Positions 56,697 to 64,000 of a DNA stretch of 64,000 bases are shown in pieces. Both the position numbers and the translations under genes were made by a program. The stretch is from Mycoplana azooxidifex. GTDB taxonomy: Bacteria > Pseudomonadota > Alphaproteobacteria > Rhizobiales > Rhizobiaceae. The notes under the pieces were generated by a model, which saw only the letters and a program-made list of their open reading frames with translations, was not told the DNA's origin and did not search any database. The DNA lies in assembly GCF_014196765.1 (NCBI RefSeq), contig NZ_JACIEE010000004.1, positions 513,108 through 577,107 of the forward strand, given 5' to 3'. Each line of letters begins with the position of its first letter. The stretch's first letter is position 1.

Positions 56697-57365
56697 TTAC
56701 TGCTGGACGACGACGCGGGCACCCTTGCCCGGGCGGACCCGCGCGTAGAGGTCGATGATATCCTGGTTCATCAGGCGGATGCAGCCCGAGGAGGCCGCCG
56801 TGCCGATGGAGCCCCATTCCGGCGTGCCGTGCAGGCGGAACAGCGTGTCCTGGCCCTTGTTGTTGAAGAGGTAGAGCGCGCGCGCGCCGAGCGGGTTCGT
56901 CAGTCCGGGCTGCATGCCCTCCTTGACGTACTTGGCGATCTCCGGCCGGCGCACGGCCATCTCTTCCGGCGGATGCCACATCGGCCATTCCTGCTTCCAG
57001 GCGACGTAGGCCTCGCCTTCCCAAGCAAAGCCCTGCTTGCCGACACCGATCCCGTAGCGCACCGCCTTGCCGCCCGGCAGCACGAAGTAGAGGAAGCGGG
57101 TGGGGGTGTTCACCACGATCGTGCCCGGCTTCTCACTGGTCTTATAATCGACAATCTGTCGGTGATACTTCGGGTCCACGCGCTGGATCGGGACTGCCGG
57201 AAGCGCATAGCCATGGTCTTCGACCGGGCCGTATCCGGAGGTGAAGATTTCGTTGGTCGCGACCTTCTCGCCGATGATCGGCGTGGATGACGGTACGGAC
57301 GAGCACCCGGCAAGCGTCACGGACGCTGCAAGGCCACAAAGGAGCAGGGCAGTGCGGAAGCGCAT
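56697..57365 (-). CDS. L,D-transpeptidase (ErfK/YbiS/YcfS family) lipoprotein
   Basis: A 222-residue exported cell-wall enzyme. Seen: a lipoprotein signal with lipobox LAGC (Cys21), a YkuD domain with IVVNTPTRFLYFV, YGIGVGKQGF, and the catalytic block HGTPEWGSIGTAASSGCIRL with His179 and Cys195. In Rhizobiales such enzymes make 3-3 peptidoglycan cross-links, abundant at growing poles, or attach outer-membrane proteins to peptidoglycan. It is convergent with glcB and divergent from mmcB; the 238 bases upstream hold no other gene. Confidence 0.94.
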   Translation of the reverse strand: MRFRTALLLCGLAASVTLAGCSSVPSSTPIIGEKVATNEIFTSGYGPVEDHGYALPAVPIQRVDPKYHRQIVDYKTSEKPGTIVVNTPTRFLYFVLPGGKAVRYGIGVGKQGFAWEGEAYVAWKQEWPMWHPPEEMAVRRPEIAKYVKEGMQPGLTNPLGARALYLFNNKGQDTLFRLHGTPEWGSIGTAASSGCIRLMNQDIIDLYARVRPGKGARVVVQQ

Positions 57366-57603
57366 CTAAGTCTCTTCAATTAGGGGGTGTGGCGTGGCGG
57401 TGTTCCCGCACGTCTGTGCAATCAAGGTTTATTTGTGATTCAGGAACTTTTGCAAGTGCGCTGCCCGGTCTCGGCCGTTGTGCGGAAGCACAAAAGACGG
57501 CGGATGGCTTTTTTGCAACATTCCCGTGACGTCAGGCGGTTGCGGCATTGTCCGGAAGGTTCTGCTAGGATGATGCGACTGTCTCCGCCGAAGGTGTGAA
57601 ATC

Positions 57604-58125
57604 ATGACGCTTGTATCGCTTCACAAGGACAACCCGCTGGTCGACGGGCGTCAATCCGAGCGCGCCATGATGGTGCGCCGCGGCGTGCAGCGCCTGTTCG
57701 CCGACCTCAGCCATGCCGTCCTTGCGGAGATGACGCTTGCCAGCGGACGGCGGGCCGATCTCATCAGCCTGGCCCCGAAGGGTGAGATCTGGATCGTCGA
57801 GATCAAGACCTCGATCGAGGATTTTCGCGTCGACAGGAAATGGCCGGACTACCGGATGCATTGCGACCGGCTCTTCTTCGCCACCCATCGGGGCGTGCCG
57901 CTCGACATCTTTCCCGAAGACTGCGGCCTGATCGTTTCCGACGGCTACGGCGCCCATATCCTGCGCGAGGCGCCTGAGCACAAGCTTGCCCCGCCCACAC
58001 GGAAGTCCGTCACCTTTGCCTTCGCGCGGATTGCCGCCGGCCGGTTGCTGCAGGCCGAGCTTCTGACCGACAAGGCCGGCGAGGGATCGGAGATGGCCGC
58101 GGTCGTGAGCGGCGATCGTGACTGA
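57604..58125 (+). CDS. mmcB: MmcB-family DNA repair protein (putative endonuclease)
   Basis: A 173-residue PD-(D/E)XK-fold protein found in alphaproteobacteria. Seen: ASGRRADLISLAPKGEIWIVEIKTS, read in segments as RRADLI (Asp52) and IVEIKTS (Glu66, Lys68), the metal-binding D...ExK pattern, then DFRVDRKWPDYR and CDRLFFATH. In Caulobacter MmcB belongs to the imuB-linked damage response; the enzyme activity is inferred from the fold. The ATG at 57604 has GAAGGTG upstream. I saw no clear alphaproteobacterial SOS box (GTTC-N7-GTTC) in front of it. It converges on actR. Confidence 0.87.
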   Translation: MTLVSLHKDNPLVDGRQSERAMMVRRGVQRLFADLSHAVLAEMTLASGRRADLISLAPKGEIWIVEIKTSIEDFRVDRKWPDYRMHCDRLFFATHRGVPLDIFPEDCGLIVSDGYGAHILREAPEHKLAPPTRKSVTFAFARIAAGRLLQAELLTDKAGEGSEMAAVVSGDRD

Positions 58126-58139
58126 CCACCCGTCCCTGG

Positions 58140-58727
58140 CTACTTCGGGGCCCGCTTGGCGAGGATGCGCTGGAGGGTGCGGCGATGCATGTTCAGCCGG
58201 CGCGCCGTTTCCGACACGTTGCGATCGCACATCTCGTAGACGCGCTGGATGTGTTCCCAGCGCACCCGGTCGGCCGACATCGGGTTTTCCGGAAGCTCCG
58301 CCTTTTCGCCGGGCTTCTGCGTCAGCGCCGAGAAGATCTCGTCGGCATCGGCTGGCTTCGCCAGGTAGTCGACCGCGCCGAGTTTGACCGCATTCACCGC
58401 CGTTGCGATATTGCCGTAGCCGGTCAGCATGATGATCCGCGTGTCGTCGCGGCGCTGGCGGATGGCGGCAATCACGTCGAGGCCGCTGCCGTCGCTGAGC
58501 CGCAGGTCGACCACCGCGTATTTCGGCGGCGCGCCCTTAGCCTTGGCGATGCCCTCGGCCACGGACTCGGCCATCTCGACGCTGAAGCCGCGGATCTCCA
58601 TCGCGCGCGCCAGGCGCCGCAGGAAGGGGCCGTCGTCGTCGACGATGAGGAGCGAGCGGTCGGCGCCGATATATTCGGCGTCATCTGCGCCCGGCGCCGG
58701 TGGGAGAGTCTCGATCTTGTCTGCCAT
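58140..58727 (-). CDS. actR: Redox response regulator ActR (RegA/PrrA)
   Basis: A 195-residue two-component regulator. Seen: receiver domain with SLLIVDDDGPFLRRL, phospho-acceptor Asp74 in AVVDLRLSDGSGLDV, IIMLTGYGNIATAV and the Lys of YLAKPADADE; then a linker and a C-terminal FIS-type helix-turn-helix NVSETARRLNMHRRTLQRIL. It controls acid tolerance, nitrogen and carbon fixation and energy genes in rhizobia and purple bacteria. The ATG at 58727 is chosen at the start of homology. It is transcribed just after actS, 70 bases apart. Confidence 0.95.
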   Translation of the reverse strand: MADKIETLPPAPGADDAEYIGADRSLLIVDDDGPFLRRLARAMEIRGFSVEMAESVAEGIAKAKGAPPKYAVVDLRLSDGSGLDVIAAIRQRRDDTRIIMLTGYGNIATAVNAVKLGAVDYLAKPADADEIFSALTQKPGEKAELPENPMSADRVRWEHIQRVYEMCDRNVSETARRLNMHRRTLQRILAKRAPK

Positions 58728-58797
58728 CTTCGCAGTTCCGCGCTGATTTTGCTGGTTTTCCGTTGTTCTTATGACGGGTTCGGTGGAAGGGGTAAAG

Positions 58798-60099
58798 TCA
58801 TTTCGCCAGCTTGACGTCCATCCGGTTGCGCGGCCACTCGACTTCGACCCGGGCGCCGGGGATGCCGTCCTGCCGGTTGCCGAAGGTGAGCTTCGCGCCG
58901 GAGCGCTCGAGCAGCGTCTTGGCGATGAAGAGGCCCAGCCCGAGGCCGCCCGCCCGCTCGTCGCGCTGTCGCTTCGTGACATAGGGCTCGCCGATCCGCA
59001 GCAGGATGTCCGGGGCGTAGCCCTCGCCGTCGTCCTCGATCACGAGCTTGACCCGGTCCTGCGTGTGGCGCGCGGTCACGACCACTTCCGCACGCGCATG
59101 GTCGACCGCGTTCTCCAAGAGGTTCCCCAGCCCGTAAAGAATGCCGGCGTTGCGGTGGCCGACGGGCTCGTCGGCGCGTCCCCCCTCTTCGACGAGCCTC
59201 AGCCGGATGCCGAACTCGCGATGGGGCGCCATCACCTCCTCCAGAAGCGAGGACAGCGGCAGGTGGCGCATGTGTTCCTCGTCGTCCGACGACAGCGTGG
59301 TCAGTCGCCGCAGGATGTCGCGGCATCGCTCGCTCTGGCTGCGCAGCAGGTGCACGTCTTCGCCGAAGCGCGGGTCCTCGCCCAGCTCGCGCTCCATCTC
59401 CTTCGCCACGACGCTGATCGTCGCAAGCGGCGTGCCGAGTTCGTGGGCGGCGGCAGCGGCGAGCCCGTCCAGCTGCGACAGGTGCTTTTCGCGTTGAAGC
59501 ACGAGCTCGGTGGCTGCCAGCGCGTCGGAGAGTTCGGCCGCTTCCAGCGAGACGCGATAGGAATAGAAAGCGGCGAAGGCGGTCGTGGACGTGATGGCGA
59601 CCCAGAAGCCGGCCGTGAGGATCGGCGGGATGACGAGGAGGGTCCCCGGAAACCACGGCAGGGGAAACGGCGTGAAGGCCAGCGCCGTGATCCCGGCCGC
59701 AGCCAGGATGCCGAGCGCCAGGCTATGGCGGATCGGCTGGGCCGAGGAAGAGATGATCACCGGAACGCAGACGAGCGGCGCGAACGGGTTCGCCAGGCCC
59801 CCGGTCATGAAGAGCAGCGCCGTCAGTTGCGAGAGATCGAAGGCCAGTAGCGCCAGCGCGGAGCCCGGTGCCAACCGGTGCGCCGGAGAATAGCGCGCGG
59901 TGAGATAGAAGTTGACGGCGGCAAGCAGGGCGATCAATACCGAGCAGGCCAAGAGCGGAAGCGGAAAGCCCAGCCAGAACGCGACGACGATCACCGTCAC
60001 GGACTGGCCCGCCACCGCGAGCCATCTTAGCCGGATAAGGGTTTCGAGCCGCATGCGCTGGCGCTGGCTGTCGTCGGCACTGTCGTTGTAGATGGACAT
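58798..60099 (-). CDS. actS: Redox sensor histidine kinase ActS (RegB/PrrB)
   Basis: A 433-residue membrane kinase. Seen: six hydrophobic segments in the first 180 residues, the ubiquinone-binding motif GGLANPF at 100-106, the H box AAAAHELGTPLATI with His219, the conserved redox-active Cys259 in SERCRDILRRL, and an ATPase domain with GLGNLLENAVDHA and GGLGLGLFIAKTL. All residues known to give redox control in Rhodobacter RegB are present, so signal sensing should work in the standard way. The ATG at 60099 has AGGGAAG upstream. Partner of the ActR gene. Confidence 0.96.
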   Translation of the reverse strand: MSIYNDSADDSQRQRMRLETLIRLRWLAVAGQSVTVIVVAFWLGFPLPLLACSVLIALLAAVNFYLTARYSPAHRLAPGSALALLAFDLSQLTALLFMTGGLANPFAPLVCVPVIISSSAQPIRHSLALGILAAAGITALAFTPFPLPWFPGTLLVIPPILTAGFWVAITSTTAFAAFYSYRVSLEAAELSDALAATELVLQREKHLSQLDGLAAAAAHELGTPLATISVVAKEMERELGEDPRFGEDVHLLRSQSERCRDILRRLTTLSSDDEEHMRHLPLSSLLEEVMAPHREFGIRLRLVEEGGRADEPVGHRNAGILYGLGNLLENAVDHARAEVVVTARHTQDRVKLVIEDDGEGYAPDILLRIGEPYVTKRQRDERAGGLGLGLFIAKTLLERSGAKLTFGNRQDGIPGARVEVEWPRNRMDVKLAK

Positions 60100-60164
60100 G
60101 GTCTTCCCTGCGCTTTTCAATCCTTCCGGACTCTTCCGGGGCTGCTCCGGAAAGCCTCGCGGCA

Positions 60165-62663
60165 TCATGTACCACGCGGCTTGACCCGTGTCGTCGGCAT
60201 CGAGCCGGCAGGATCTTCCGGCCAGGGGTGGCGTGGGTAGCGCCCCCGCATCTCCGCCCGCACGTCCTTCCAGGAACCGGCCCAGAACCCGGGAAGGTCC
60301 CGCGTCGTCTGGATCGGCCGATGTGCCGGCGACAGCAGTTCGAGCAGGAGCGGCAGGCGTCCGCCCGCGACGGCAGGATGTTGGCGCAGGCCGAACAGCT
60401 CCTGCACGCGGATCGGCAGCGTCGGCTCGCTGCCGTCGTATCGGATCGGATGCCGTTGCCCGGTCGGCGCTTCGAAATGGGTGGGCACGAGCCGCTCGAG
60501 ATCACGCTGGACACCATGAGGCACGAGCGCCAGCAGCCCTTCCGAAAGGCTGGCCGGCGTGACGTCGTCGAGACCCCGCGTCTGCTCCTGGAAGGGCGTG
60601 AACCATTCGTCGAGCCGCGCAAGCAGCGCCTCGTCGCCGGTGTCGGGCCAGGGTTCGCCGAGGCTCCGGTGCAGGAAGCCGATCCGTTCGCGCAGTTGTC
60701 CGCCGGACTTCGAGAAGGGCAACGCCTGAAGTCCGAGCTGGCGGACCCCGTCGGCGAGCGCTCTTGCGGCTGCCGGCCCTGTCGGCCGTGGCAGCGGCGT
60801 CTCCTCCAACAAGATGGCGCCGAGCCGTGTCACCTTCCTCGCCCGCACCTGGCGGCTTGAGGGGTCGAACACGCATTGCTCCTCGCGAACGAAATTCTCC
60901 GCCATCTCGGCTTCGACGTCCGCACGGCTGACTGTGGCGGCGGCGAGGATCCGCTGCCGCCCGGCCTGGCCGGTCAGGTCCGCGATCACCAGCATCGCGC
61001 TTGCCGCAAGCCCCTCGGTCTCGGGAAGCTCCGCGCCGCGGCCATTGGCCATGACGAAGCGTCCCCGCCCACCGCGTTGCAGCGCGATCCGGTCCGGGAA
61101 GGCATGCATCAGCAGCGCCCCCGGGTGGATGGGAACGGAAGCACCCTTCGCGCCGGCCGCCTCCGCTATGCGGGCCGCCAGCCGCCGCGAGGATTCGGCC
61201 CGCTCGCCCCGTTCGGCCTTGAACCGCCGCAGGCGTTCCTCCAGGTCGAGCGAGGACCCGCCGAGCCCCTGTTCGGTCAGCAGCACCGCAAGCAGCGCCG
61301 CCTCCGCCGCCATGCCCTCGCTCGCCGCATGGATGACCATGGCGGCGAGTTGCGGCGGCAGGGAGAGGGTGCGCATCTTCCGGCCGACCGGCGTCAGGCC
61401 GCCGCCGGCATCGATCGCGCCCAGCAGCCGCAGCAGGCTGCGCGCCTCCTCCAGGCTCGCGGCCGGTGGCTGGTCGATCAGCCGGAGGCTCGCCGGATCG
61501 GTGACGCCCCATTGCGCGAGGTCCAGCACGAAGCCGGAGAGGTCGCTCCCAAGGATCTGCGGCGGCGTGAAGGCCGGAAGTGCTGCGGTCTGGCCGGCAT
61601 GCCAGAGCCGGATGGCGATGCCGGGCCCGGTGCGGCCGGCGCGGCCCGCGCGCTGGTCGGCGGAAGCGCGCGACACGCGCACCGTCTCCAGCCGCGTGAT
61701 CCCGGTCGCGGCCTCGAAGACGGGCAGCCGCTGCAGGCCGCCGTCGATGACGACGCGTACGCCGTCGATGGTGATCGACGTCTCGGCGATCGAGGTCGCA
61801 AGCACGATCTTTCGCATGCCGTCAGGAGGCGGGCGGATCGCCGCGTCCTGTTCCTTCTGCGTCAGGTTGCCATAGAGCGGGACCAGCATCGTCCTGTCGC
61901 CGAAGCGGCCCTCCAGTCGCTCCATCGTCCGGCGGATTTCCGCCTGCCCCGGCAGGAAGGCCAGGATCGAGCCGCTTTCCGCCGCATGGGCGTCGCGGAT
62001 CGCGCGCGCCATCGTGTCCTCGATCCGCTCGCCGGCCGGCCGGTCGGCATGCCGGATGTCGATGGGAAAGCTGCGCCCGGCGCTCTCGATGACGGCGGCA
62101 TCTTCCATCAGTCTCGCGACCCGGTCGGTATCGAGGGTCGCGGACATGACGAGGATGCGCAGGTCTTCCCTCAGCGCCGATTGCGCGTCGAGCGCCAGCG
62201 CCAGGCCGAGGTCGGCGTCGAGGGAGCGCTCGTGGAATTCGTCGAACAGGACTGTGGATACGCCGGAAAGCTCCGGGTCGTCGATGATCATCCGGGCGAA
62301 CACGCCTTCGGTCACGACCTCGATCCGGGTACGGGCGGAGATCCGGCTTTCGAGCCGCATCCGGTAGCCGACGGTGTCGCCGACGCGCTCGCCGAGAAGC
62401 TCCGCCATCCGCCCCGCCGCAGCCCGCGCCGCCAGCCTGCGCGGCTCGAGCAGGATGATGCGTCTATCGCCGCGCCAGGAAGCGCCGAGCAGGTGCAGCG
62501 GCACCAGCGTTGTCTTGCCCGCGCCGGGCGGGGCCGCCAGCACCGCTCGCGTGCCCGATCTGAGCGCATCCGACAACGTCGGCAGCACCGCTCTGACCGG
62601 CAGTTGCGGCAGCGTGGCGGGAACGTGCGCCGCTTGGTGCGCCGGCCGGCCCTCGTTCGACAC
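60165..62663 (-). CDS. hrpB: DEAH-box ATP-dependent helicase HrpB
   Basis: An 832-residue RNA helicase-like protein. Seen: Walker A LAAPPGAGKTTLVPLHLL near residue 43, TEGVFARMI, the DEAH-type box FDEFHERSLDADL, SATLDTDRV (motif III), LATSIAETSITIDGV (motif V), QRAGRAGRTGPG (motif VI), then the HA2 and the HrpB-specific C-terminal domains. The length agrees with E. coli HrpB (809). The start is a GTG at 62663, six bases after the preceding gene's stop; no better start was seen. Its cellular role is poorly known. Confidence 0.93.
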   Translation of the reverse strand: MSNEGRPAHQAAHVPATLPQLPVRAVLPTLSDALRSGTRAVLAAPPGAGKTTLVPLHLLGASWRGDRRIILLEPRRLAARAAAGRMAELLGERVGDTVGYRMRLESRISARTRIEVVTEGVFARMIIDDPELSGVSTVLFDEFHERSLDADLGLALALDAQSALREDLRILVMSATLDTDRVARLMEDAAVIESAGRSFPIDIRHADRPAGERIEDTMARAIRDAHAAESGSILAFLPGQAEIRRTMERLEGRFGDRTMLVPLYGNLTQKEQDAAIRPPPDGMRKIVLATSIAETSITIDGVRVVIDGGLQRLPVFEAATGITRLETVRVSRASADQRAGRAGRTGPGIAIRLWHAGQTAALPAFTPPQILGSDLSGFVLDLAQWGVTDPASLRLIDQPPAASLEEARSLLRLLGAIDAGGGLTPVGRKMRTLSLPPQLAAMVIHAASEGMAAEAALLAVLLTEQGLGGSSLDLEERLRRFKAERGERAESSRRLAARIAEAAGAKGASVPIHPGALLMHAFPDRIALQRGGRGRFVMANGRGAELPETEGLAASAMLVIADLTGQAGRQRILAAATVSRADVEAEMAENFVREEQCVFDPSSRQVRARKVTRLGAILLEETPLPRPTGPAAARALADGVRQLGLQALPFSKSGGQLRERIGFLHRSLGEPWPDTGDEALLARLDEWFTPFQEQTRGLDDVTPASLSEGLLALVPHGVQRDLERLVPTHFEAPTGQRHPIRYDGSEPTLPIRVQELFGLRQHPAVAGGRLPLLLELLSPAHRPIQTTRDLPGFWAGSWKDVRAEMRGRYPRHPWPEDPAGSMPTTRVKPRGT

Positions 62664-62669
62664 GGCCCG

Positions 62670-63611
62670 TCAGGCCCCGTGGTTGCGGTAGGCGAGGATC
62701 GCACCGGCGAGATCCTCCAGCGCAGCACCCACCGATTTGAAGAGGGTGATCTCGTCGGGCGAGCGCCGGCCAGGATCCCGCCCGGTCACGAGCTCGGCGA
62801 GGTCGGCCCTGATCGCCTCGGCGCCGATCAGGCCGGCCCTGATCGGCTGGACGAGATCGCCGCCTTCGCTGAGGGCGCCCTCGCGGGTATCGACGAACAG
62901 CGTCGCGCGTGTCACCGCCTCGTCGTCGGTCTCGCGCATGGAAGGCTTGAAGGCGCCGATCAGGTCGAGGTGCGTCCCGGGCTTGAGCCACGCCCCGCGG
63001 ACCAGCGGCGCCTCGGAAAGCGTGCAGCAGGAGATGATGTCGGCCTCGCGCGCGGCTTGTTCGAGGTCGGTGACGGTGCGGGCGTTGAATCCCGCCGCGC
63101 GCGCCTCGCCGGCGACCGCCTCGGATTTGGCCCTGTCCCTCCCCCAGATGGCAATCTCCTCGATCGGCCGGACGGCCGAGTGGGCTGCGACCAGGTTCTG
63201 CGACAGCCGGCCGGCCCCGACGACGAGAAGGCGTTTCGCATCGGCGCGCGCAAGGTGGCGGGCGGCAAGGGCGGAGGCGGCCGCCGTGCGCCGGGCCGTG
63301 AGCTCGCCGCCGTCGACGATCGCAAGCAGTTCCCCGGTCTTGCCGGAAGACAAGAGATAGCTGCCGAAAATGGCGGGCAGGCCACGGCGCGTGTTGCCCG
63401 GGAACACGGAGACGAGCTTGACCCCGATATAGGCGCCGGGCAGCCAGGCGGGCATCAGCAACAGCGTCGCGTCCTCCTCCCCCGGCACTGACACGTCGTG
63501 ATGGTGCCGGACGGGCATGACGCAGTCGCCGGAAAACATCGCGGCAAGCGCATCTATGAGGCCGGCAAAGGGCAGGGCGTCTCGGGTCTGTTGTTCTGAA
63601 AGGACGAGCAT
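62670..63611 (-). CDS. Ornithine cyclodeaminase / mu-crystallin family protein
   Basis: A 313-residue NAD(P)-dependent enzyme. Seen: MPVRHHHDVSVPGEED with the conserved substrate-binding Arg, LPGAYIGVKLVSVFPGN with the conserved Lys, the mobile segment GELTARRTAAASALAARHL, the Rossmann motif VVGAGRLSQNL, and a DLIGAFKPSMRETD block with the catalytic Asp. Family members include ornithine cyclodeaminase, alanine dehydrogenase and ketimine reductases, which cannot be told apart here. The ATG at 63611 has GGAGA upstream. It comes before hrpB and perhaps shares its transcript. Confidence 0.85.
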   Translation of the reverse strand: MLVLSEQQTRDALPFAGLIDALAAMFSGDCVMPVRHHHDVSVPGEEDATLLLMPAWLPGAYIGVKLVSVFPGNTRRGLPAIFGSYLLSSGKTGELLAIVDGGELTARRTAAASALAARHLARADAKRLLVVGAGRLSQNLVAAHSAVRPIEEIAIWGRDRAKSEAVAGEARAAGFNARTVTDLEQAAREADIISCCTLSEAPLVRGAWLKPGTHLDLIGAFKPSMRETDDEAVTRATLFVDTREGALSEGGDLVQPIRAGLIGAEAIRADLAELVTGRDPGRRSPDEITLFKSVGAALEDLAGAILAYRNHGA

Positions 63612-64000
63612 GGCGGTCTCCGAAAGTTCTGATCGGTGGCATGTCCTTAGCGCGCGCGAGAGGGCCGCGAAAGCGTCTTCGATCCGTTCGGTCCGAGGCT
63701 CGCCTTGGGTTCCGTGTCCGACGCACGCCGAAGATGAAGTTTTTGCGACATTGCCAGTTACACCAATCTGAGGTGGTGAAAATGCCGCCAGAAAAGCCAA
63801 ATAACGGAGATACTAATGTAAAATCAAATGGATAAAAGAAATATCGCCTTTTCTGAAATCGAGTGTTGACTTGGTTTGATGTTGGTCTTAGAAACCGGCT
63901 CACCGACGAGGGCGGCGGCGCTGCTGGCGACCGACGAACTCGCTCTGAAGTTTCCGCAGGATGCTGATGGGTTTAAGATCTGGCCTGCTGGCCGGTGACG
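63612..64000. other. AT-richer non-coding stretch at the window end
   Basis: 389 bases upstream of the cyclodeaminase-type gene with no gene I can support. It probably holds the promoter of that gene (minus strand) and perhaps a plus-strand promoter: TTGACT at 63866-63871 and TAGAAA at 63889-63894 are 17 bases apart. A 39-codon frame from 63879 to 63998 overlaps that promoter and looks unlike any family I know. The base composition between 63775 and 63880 is clearly lower in GC than the genes to the left. Confidence 0.4.

Noticed and set aside
57366..57603. Possible SOS box before mmcB
   Set aside because: GTTC and GAAC words occur but none with the seven-base spacing of the alphaproteobacterial LexA site.
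63879..63998. 39-codon frame at the window end
   Set aside because: It starts inside a promoter-like element, has no ribosome site and no recognisable family.

Overview
The window is a GC-rich, densely packed chromosomal segment of an alphaproteobacterium of the Rhizobiales, most likely Rhizobiaceae (Ensifer/Sinorhizobium, Rhizobium or Shinella type; genus not resolvable from sequence alone). The call rests on lineage-typical gene sets: chvI-chvG-hprK-EIIA-HPr-ahcY beside pckA, the redox pair ActS/ActR, AddAB in place of RecBCD, MmcB, a TsaE/AmgK fusion, trpFBA-accD-folC, and hisB-hisHAFE next to hslVU. There are no rRNAs, recognisable tRNAs, CRISPR arrays, prophages or insertion sequences; this is core genome with one accessory-looking catabolic cluster near the left end.

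Left part (0.1-14 kb): a glutathionyl-hydroquinone reductase and a nitroreductase, then a sugar-acid/deoxysugar cluster: succinate-semialdehyde-type aldehyde dehydrogenase, HpaI-type aldolase, a GntR/FCD regulator (opposite strand), an aldo/keto reductase of L-fucose dehydrogenase type, FucU mutarotase, a ribose-type ABC importer, an LgoD-like zinc dehydrogenase and a KDF-dehydrogenase-like SDR. Together they look like uptake and non-phosphorylating breakdown of L-fucose or L-galactose-like sugars to pyruvate and lactaldehyde/lactate, although a lactonase and a sugar-acid dehydratase are absent here. An intracellular PHB depolymerase follows.

Middle (14-33 kb): a DUF2852 protein, a YgjP-type metalloprotein, then trpF-trpB-trpA-accD-folC on the plus strand. 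Convergent to it is a long minus-strand operon: a DivL-like pseudokinase (tyrosine in place of the phospho-accepting histidine), a TsaE-AmgK fusion, MurU, AddB, AddA and thioredoxin. It combines cell-cycle signalling, tRNA t6A synthesis, muropeptide recycling and double-strand-break repair.

Centre (33-43 kb): ahcY with a strong palindromic operator; a permease-less regulatory PTS (HPr, EIIA-Man, short HPr kinase) coupled to ChvG/ChvI; divergent pckA behind a cluster of AAATCGATT-like operators; ArfB, a BON-LysM protein and AlkB.

Right part (42-64 kb): the hisB-DUF2628-hisH-hisA-hisF-hisE-coaA operon, mostly joined by ATGA overlaps; hslV-GNAT-hslU; a DUF1402 exported protein with lytic-transglycosylase-like motifs; a cytochrome P450; a stand-alone hydantoinase/oxoprolinase A-type protein; malate synthase G; an L,D-transpeptidase lipoprotein; MmcB; ActR/ActS; HrpB helicase and an ornithine-cyclodeaminase-family enzyme. 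The last ~390 bases are AT-richer and hold no gene I can support.
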